From the NCBI RefSeq assembly GCF_019703515.2, contig NC_059373.1, positions 17,064,281 through 17,128,280 on the forward strand: DNA of 64,000 nt, given 5' to 3'. A program made the translations under genes and the position numbers. Source of the stretch: Myxocyprinus asiaticus. Taxonomy: Eukaryota; Chordata; Actinopteri; Cypriniformes; Catostomidae. Positions 57,986-64,000 of the stretch are shown here, piece after piece; position 1 is the first letter of the stretch, and each line of letters opens with the position of its first letter. The notes under the pieces are model-generated. The model had not been told where the DNA came from and did not search any database. It saw only the letters and a list, made by a program, of their open reading frames with translations.

Positions 57986-58429
57986 TCATGTTCCACAAAG
58001 AGCAGTTTCTTGTACTCTTGTACTCTTTTCTCTGAGATATTGCTTTCCTTGAGTTCCCTGGGTTGCCAGCCAAGGAAAAAGCAATAATGCAATGATCAAA
58101 GTGATTTGCACCACATTCACAGCTCTCTGCTGCTGAAGAACTATTGGTGTGCTGCTGGAGGGAATCACACTGATATAAATACGCTGATAAAATTTGCCAA
58201 GTGTAAATTGCTCCACCTACTGGGCTGCCTGGTTTGACCAGATAATGCATTTGGTGATGTCACAATTGTTTTCTGCTATGAGCTATCTGAAGCTTATATT
58301 ATGTGGACAGGCAAGACAAACTGATCCAAATTTGTGACAACAGCTTGTTAAATTGCTCGGCATCTTTGTCACTGAGCTCCCCGTTGAGGAATCGTGGGTA
58401 GAAAATGTTGGGCCTCATGTATTCAGATA
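57986..58429. other. Unique intronic sequence
   Basis: GGTCA repeats (about 57970-57990) end the SINE array; the remainder has no recognisable feature. Confidence 0.4.
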
Positions 58430-58546
58430 GAAGACAAAGGCAGGCCTAACACAGTCGTAAAACCTAACTCAGGCCCCCACATACCAGGTCAATAAATTAT
58501 ACTGATAAAAATCATGCCAAAATCAAACAAAGGGAGTCCAAAACAA

Positions 58547-58565
58547 ACTACAAATCCCATGAAGC
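58547..58565 (+). promoter_or_regulatory. ZNF143/THAP11 (SBS)-like motif
   Basis: ACTACAAATCCCATGAAGC fits the known SBS consensus ACTACAnnTCCC...GC recognised by ZNF143 and THAP11. It lies near the start of the LTR-like block. Binding is inferred only. Confidence 0.45.
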
Positions 58566-59476
58566 CTTGCTCACTAAAGGATTGAACTCTCAACTCCTAT
58601 TGGATGAGGCACATGACAGAACACACCTCAACCATGACATCATCAGGAGTAGAAATACCTCTGAAATGCTTCCGGGATTTGCTTCCAGCAACTTTGCTTG
58701 CCGTGTGTATACACATGAACTTTGCTCATCGCTACTCTCAGGTGCAGCCTCATGGCACAAGGAAGTAACGTCCAACTTGAAACTGTGGCCATACAATCTC
58801 CATCTCGCTGGACGAGTTGAGATTACTCTGTGTTCCACCGAACACTCTAACGGATCCGAAGGAGACCGGCGAGCAATCCGCATCTTCATCCGTTTGCCTG
58901 CAGAAGTGAAGAGAAAAGATTTCTCTTCCCTCTTCAATCAAGTCAACGTCGCTGATTTCTCCTTCAGCCCGCCGAGAATCAGCAGCCGTACCGCCCGCCG
59001 ACAGAGCGAGGAAACAGCCTCCCGTCATCACCCGAGCCTCGAGGAACCGAGTCTGAGTTAAAGGACTGATGAACACACATTCTGCATCCTCATGCGATTA
59101 AAGTAAGAGGTTTACGTCTGGGTAGAGATAGAATATTATAGTGTGTTATTCTTGTGTACCAAGGTTATTGCTTGTACAGTTTACGGACTGCCATGTCCGC
59201 TCATTATTAATACTCAGGGTATTAATTATCACAAATTTGATTTGCTGTATTGTGGTCCAACCACATTGGACTGTTGTGCGTTTCCGCCATTGCGGGTGAG
59301 ACCGGCAAACTGAGTTTATCCATTAAAGAATCAAAGACCAGGATGGTTTACGAGCCGTCCACCGCATCTCTTAGTGATAAACTAACAGCTGCTTCCTCTC
59401 CCACGATCGCGAAACCGGCTTTTGGGCCATCACTTTATTCTCTCTCTCTCTCTCGTACTAACCACACACACATATG

Positions 59477-59853
59477 CCAGAGATTAAGATGTTTCCAAGG
59501 AAAAAGTAATCTCTTGATGGAAATGGTGCTTTGTGTTAAAGTGACTCCATGCTACAAAGCGTCATTGTACTGGATGTTGCCTTTGTATAAAGAAGCTTTG
59601 AACTGGAGAGCTTCCAGTCTTTGTCAGTGCATGATGGTCTCATAAAAGCACCGCCTTTTCCATGAAAAAGCTAATGTGGCATTAAGGTGGATTTCAGGTG
59701 TACTTCCCCCTGGCACAGCACTTGTGACTGCTTGTATCCCCACAATATGGCCCTTATTGCTTTCTGTACATTTGTCTAAGTGTGTTGTCTGGGAATTGTA
59801 CATGGCTGGATGAATACATTAGCTGATGGTTGCATTTCCCCCCTATAGAACCC
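59477..59853 (+). repeat. 377-bp direct duplication, copy 2
   Basis: Lies inside the LTR-like repeat, between CACACACACATATG and CCTTTGTGAGGGATCG. It differs from 54803-55179 only at GGCTCTTAT/GGCCCTTAT and GACGG/GATGG. Confidence 0.95.
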
Positions 59854-60459
59854 CTTTGTGAGGGATCGCGCGCACACATTTTTGGCTAGTAGATAACTTC
59901 GTGATAAAGCTCAGCTTTGTCCCTAAGCTATTGTACAAGCGGATACACGTGGTAACTGGTAGACGCCATTGACTGGTTTCTCTCCGCCCACATTTGCGGC
60001 CATATTCTCCGGCCGGAAGTCTCGCGTGACACACTCTCCACGAGAGTCACGTCTGCCATTTTGTGCACGTCCCTCCACACACACACACACACACACCCTC
60101 ATGTGTTATAGGATTATTTTAGTTTCCATATCTAATCATATTACTGTTTAGTTTGTAGTTGTAAGTCGGAAGTTTATTGACTGCATTGAATTAATTATTA
60201 ATTGATATTACTGCATAAAATAAACTTTGTTATATTACAAAGAGAAGTGTTTTGGTTTGTTTTGCATACACCTGTGTCATGCTGACGGGATGTCAGTGCT
60301 CGGATTCAAGCCTTCATTCATTGTTTTTTTTTTTCCCGAAAATCGATATTCTTCGGATGTCGATTTTCCTAAGAAAATAATCTAATATTGAGACTGTTAT
60401 ACTATCTGGTTATTAGTCCCTGATTCCAGGGTGGTGCCCCGTCAATGTTAATCCTTATT

Positions 60460-60700
60460 AATATTCTATTGATTTTTAATAATAGATAATTATCTTTGAT
60501 GATTGTTGAATTTGAATGATCAATAAGATAGTGTTCATTTTAATTAATGTTTCATCTATGATAACAATTAACGATTATCTTTGATAATTGTTGATTTAAA
60601 GGATTAGAAAAAGCTAACATTGATTCTCATCAATGTTCCATTGATTTTAATCATTAATAATTGTCTTTGATAATTATTAATTATTGCTAATAACCAAACC
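60460..60700. repeat. Imperfect tandem repeat of about 85-90 bp
   Basis: The words TTATCTTTGATRATTGTTGA and TCATCAATGTTCCATTGATT recur (about 60490, 60573, 60662). The interval lies downstream of the LTR-like repeat and may be its leader. Confidence 0.5.
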
Positions 60701-61747
60701 CGCTCCTAAATGTAGCGCACTTCATTTACTGGAGCCCCATATGATGTTTTAATGAGTTAGATTCAATTAATTAATTTAAATATTAATAACTAAATAAATA
60801 ATTATTAATTATTTCTGATAGTAACACTGATCTAAACAACCAGTAAAGCCCTACAAAAATAAGCAAACAATAGGGGAGACGGGGCTTGTCTGAGCTTGCT
60901 CAAAGCTCATGTGAAAAATGAATACACCCACCATATGCTAGATGGCCCATCGGCAACCTGCATTACAGGGTCACCTGAGTGACCCTGTAATGTTGTCTCA
61001 CAGCTCTCCTTAATGCTTAAGTTTCTCAAGGAAAATGAAAAAACGCAAAGACGACCCATCCATGATACCCCCCGATACATGTTTAGCAGACTGGCTATAT
61101 GTTTGCCTTCATGTTTCTCTCGCTCTCTCGTCTTCTCTCTCTCTGTGATTTTAACGTCGGGCCACACACTGCTGTCGTGAAACCTTGGAACTTTTTTTCA
61201 GTGAGAACAACGCTTTTGCCATGGTCTGCTATTCAGTTCATTATGCATTGGACAGAAATACAATGATTCAAATAAAGCATACTTTTATTTGACCTGTAGG
61301 ATTTCTGCAGAAGGAAATGTAGTAACCTTCTGGCAGGAGCTAGTGAAGGTTGTGCAGATAGAAAGAAAATATTGTGTATACATGCATTAATGACAACCTG
61401 TGGGAATGGAGATGCTTATAAAGTTACCTTTAGACAGTATGGCAGTATAAGGCTTTTATTTGTGGCTTTTTATGATTTTTTTATTTTTTATTATTTTCTT
61501 GAGTAATCTATTAATTGACACCCATCTTTATATATTTTATGCTTCACCCATGGGACTACATGCCATCTGTCTCTATACAACTTTTAAAACTGTTCAACTG
61601 ACATTGTGTAGTGTTTGCTGCTTAATTATGAGAACTAATCCACAGAGTTTGGTCCATACATGTGTTATCTATGGGTGGTTGACACATACAGTAATATGCC
61701 ACTTGTTTTTATTAACATCAATATTTTAATTTTAAATTAATATGAAT
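60701..61747. other. Unique intronic sequence
   Basis: No gene recognised. The element leader may extend to about 60860. Confidence 0.35.
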
Positions 61748-61872
61748 GGCCCTGTGATGGACTGGTTACCTTTTCAGTGTGTTTCCCTGCCTTCAGATTA
61801 AGGTAGCTGGGATAGGCTGCAGCAACCCTGTGACCCTACATAGGATAAGCTGTTATAGAAAATGGATGGATG
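61748..61872 (+). mobile_element. RTE/Rex3-like LINE 3' tail
   Basis: GGCCCTGTGATGGACTGG, AGCTGGGATAGGCTGCAGCA and the terminal AAAATGGATGGATG match the well-known 3' end of fish RTE-type (Rex3-like) elements with a GATG repeat tail. Only the 3' end is present. Confidence 0.6.
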
Positions 61873-64000
61873 CATTTATATGAATGTACTGTATAGGAGA
61901 AAGTGTACATTTTGGGTCATGTGAACTGGTCACCATTTCTTTTAAATTTTTCATAATTATTAATCACCTTTTACCATCACTAATGCATTTCAAATGGTCC
62001 TGTAGTATAATAAAAACAAAAAACAAAAAAAAAAAAAACAAATAAATGAAGTATTCCATGCAGAATCTCAATTGATGTAAGGTCATAAAAGCTGCATGCA
62101 TATTAATTCTAAAATAATTAGCCAAATGCATTTAAATAGATAGCATGTCACACCACAGGACATGTCAGCTTTGCTAAAGTATTTCATACCAAGTACTGAC
62201 ATACAAATGCACATGATCATAATGATTGCACATAATTGTATAGTATCACATTGCATAAGCTATATGGAAAAAAATTGTGATTTGATTGGGTAGTCCATCA
62301 TGTGTGTGTCTCCTATGCATACCGTTTACTCATACGGAGAACCATTGCTTTTAACACACAGTAATGCAGTACACAGAATGTATGCTGTTGTGTGGCAGTT
62401 TAGACTCAGAATAGTCTTACAGTGACTTTCAGGATTGGAAACCACGTTTGTTTCAGTATTTTATGCCTGGCATTGCTAGAGATGCCTCTAACGTTTCTTA
62501 TTGTCATCACTAGAGCAAAATGGCCAGCCCTTTTTGGAAATTAAATTTGGAGGTTCTAATGTGGGTCTGCTTATAAATCTCATTAGTCTCTAGGGTTGAA
62601 GCTTATCAATGCAGGGAAAAAAAAAAAAAAAACTGAGCTGCGAAGAAAGACAGAGAGAGCAAGAAAGTGAGGGGACATCCAGTAAAAACTCAGGAGGTAT
62701 GTTCTGCATGGTGCTCTTTATTCAGAATGCACTTTCGTCATAATTTCCATAATCAAGGCAACCTAGAAGCTCACTCTATCTCTGTGACGAGACAAGAGGG
62801 ATTTTCCTTCCGACGCCCTTGCAATTTTTTTCTTATCTCTTTCTTTTCTTTTTTTTTTTTTTCTATTTTTCTCTTTATTTATTCAGTAGGTGAGCAGTCT
62901 GTCCTCTGGAGCAGTTGCTGCATGTGAGGAGGTGGGAAAGGCCACCAAGAGAGGTGTCTTTGCAATCAGGGGTCTGAGCTTCCCAACAAGCCAATGGGCT
63001 CTGGCTTAAAAAGTTGTAGTGTAGCTACTTTTTCCAAATGTGTTTCTTGACTGATCATGTTGACATGTTTATGAGTTTCTTGTTGCCTGGCTAGCACTTC
63101 ACAGTAGCTTCCCCAACACTGCTAGTCACAAATTGCACCAAATTTCATTTAGTCAGTAGGAATTTATCCGTCAGAAAACTGTTACAAGAAAACAGAGATC
63201 AGAGAAGGAAATGTGATGTTTACCAGACTGTTACCGAGAGCCTCTTGTAAAGAGTATTTTAAAGTTGCAAAAGCCCAGTCATTTACATTGATCAAGTAAT
63301 TCCCAGAACTCTGACAAAGAAATGCTTAATGGTAGAAAACCAAGCCCTTGGTAAAAGCCAGTCTCTGTAACATTTCCATTAGACTCTGAAGCCTCACAAT
63401 AAGCCCAAGGGTTCAGAGCGAGCTGGTGACTGTGTAAGTCTTTCCACCATTATGCATGTGAATGCAGGCATCTTTCTCTTCTCTCAGCAGATACTGATAC
63501 CCTTCATCAGTTTCACTGCTGCTGTTCAGTAGGTCTCATATAAGCTTCTCTGACTGTGCCACATAGATAGCATTCCTCCAAATTTCAACCTCCAGGGGCC
63601 GTGATTGGCTGACTCCCAGGGTTCATTAAATGTGCTGCTGGGAGTGAGTGGAGGTAAATAGCTGATGCAGATTAATTAGCTCAGCTTATTGTCTTGGCTA
63701 ATTCAGTCTTCCGCATGACCAAGCCTGAAAACATAACCTGTATTATAAAAAAATCAGGAGAAGGGCACAAAAATAGATTGAATAATGTTTTCCCCTCCTC
63801 CTTTTCAGACTCAAACAAATACATACTATATACATTTTCCAGATTAAATGCAAATGATGAGGAAATTAGCATCTAAATGATGTGAATCATCATGAGTTGG
63901 TGTGATGACTCTCTAATGACACAGTACTGTATGTGCCTGTCTATGAGAAATTTTATTAAAGTAAATTCAGTCAGAAAGTTCCAGTAATTGTGAACCATTA
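61873..64000. other. Unique intronic sequence
   Basis: No exon or repeat family recognised apart from homopolymers (about 62018-62039, 62618-62632, 62848-62862). The block 63600-63720 is a candidate conserved non-coding element. Confidence 0.4.

Larger units (their letters stand above)
58430..60245 (+). mobile_element. Unclassified LTR-like repeat
   Basis: A long GC-richer block (CCTCGAGGAACCGAG, GGCCATATTCTCCGGCCGG) with an AATAAA signal at about 60218 followed by a T/G-rich stretch, which resembles a long retroelement LTR. The 164-codon frame at 58567-59061 has no known domain, and I treat it as non-coding. It is interrupted by the 377-bp duplicated segment at 59477-59853. I cannot name the family or fix the ends. 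Confidence 0.4.

Noticed and set aside
58567..59061. A 164-codon open frame on the + strand
   Set aside because: No recognisable domain. It lies within an LTR-like repeat and overlaps a 115-codon frame on the other strand, so it is likely a chance frame in GC-richer DNA.

Overview
This is vertebrate genomic DNA, almost certainly a teleost fish and probably a cyprinid. It is AT-rich and gene-poor, rich in microsatellites, and packed with decayed transposons of fish-type families (DIRS, L2/CR1-like LINE, Ty3/gypsy chromovirus, piggyBac, Tc1, hAT, many fold-back MITEs). There is no bacterial-style gene organisation. The cyprinid assignment is an inference from the look of the repeats; no search was run.

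The only host protein-coding sequence I can support is one internal exon, 21275-21497 on the + strand. It encodes the first two thirds of a CUB domain and closely resembles the N-terminal CUB of CSMD3 (CUB and Sushi multiple domains 3). It has a good acceptor (pyrimidine tract plus AG) and donor (AG|GTGGGT). The rest of the window is best read as two very long csmd3 introns: at least 21.3 kb upstream and 42.5 kb downstream.

Layout: 1-2572 internally deleted LINE (+). 3623-9601 near-complete but inactivated DIRS-type tyrosine-recombinase retrotransposon A (+), abutted at 9601-9931 by a 331-bp MITE that carries the same promoter block. 10280-16742 scattered MITE, LTR-like and microsatellite pieces. 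18361-20467 a hAT-like element inside an older inverted repeat. 21275-21497 csmd3 exon. 22072-22480 LTR-like relic. 23526-24058 LINE 3' end (-). 27774-32908 DIRS copy B (-), truncated at its 3' end. 32909-35689 piggyBac transposase pseudogene (+). 36605-37725 fold-back MITEs. 39321-40400 hAT fragment. 41481-41893 a roughly 150-bp tandem repeat. 42100-44182 four transposons nested inside one another. 46254-51473 Ty3/gypsy chromovirus (-) with an anomalous LTR arrangement. 51583-52420 Tc1 with its catalytic core deleted. 52421-53540 another internally deleted LINE (-). 54208-54686 MITE. 54803-55179 a segment duplicated almost perfectly at 59477-59853. 56360-57270 MITE. 57271-57985 tandem tRNA-type SINE array. 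58430-60860 unclassified LTR-like repeat. 61748-61872 RTE/Rex3-like 3' tail.

Every transposon coding region I could read carries stops, frameshifts, deletions or mutated catalytic residues, so none looks autonomous. The main interest is in how the elements are nested, recombined and share promoters, not in an active gene system.
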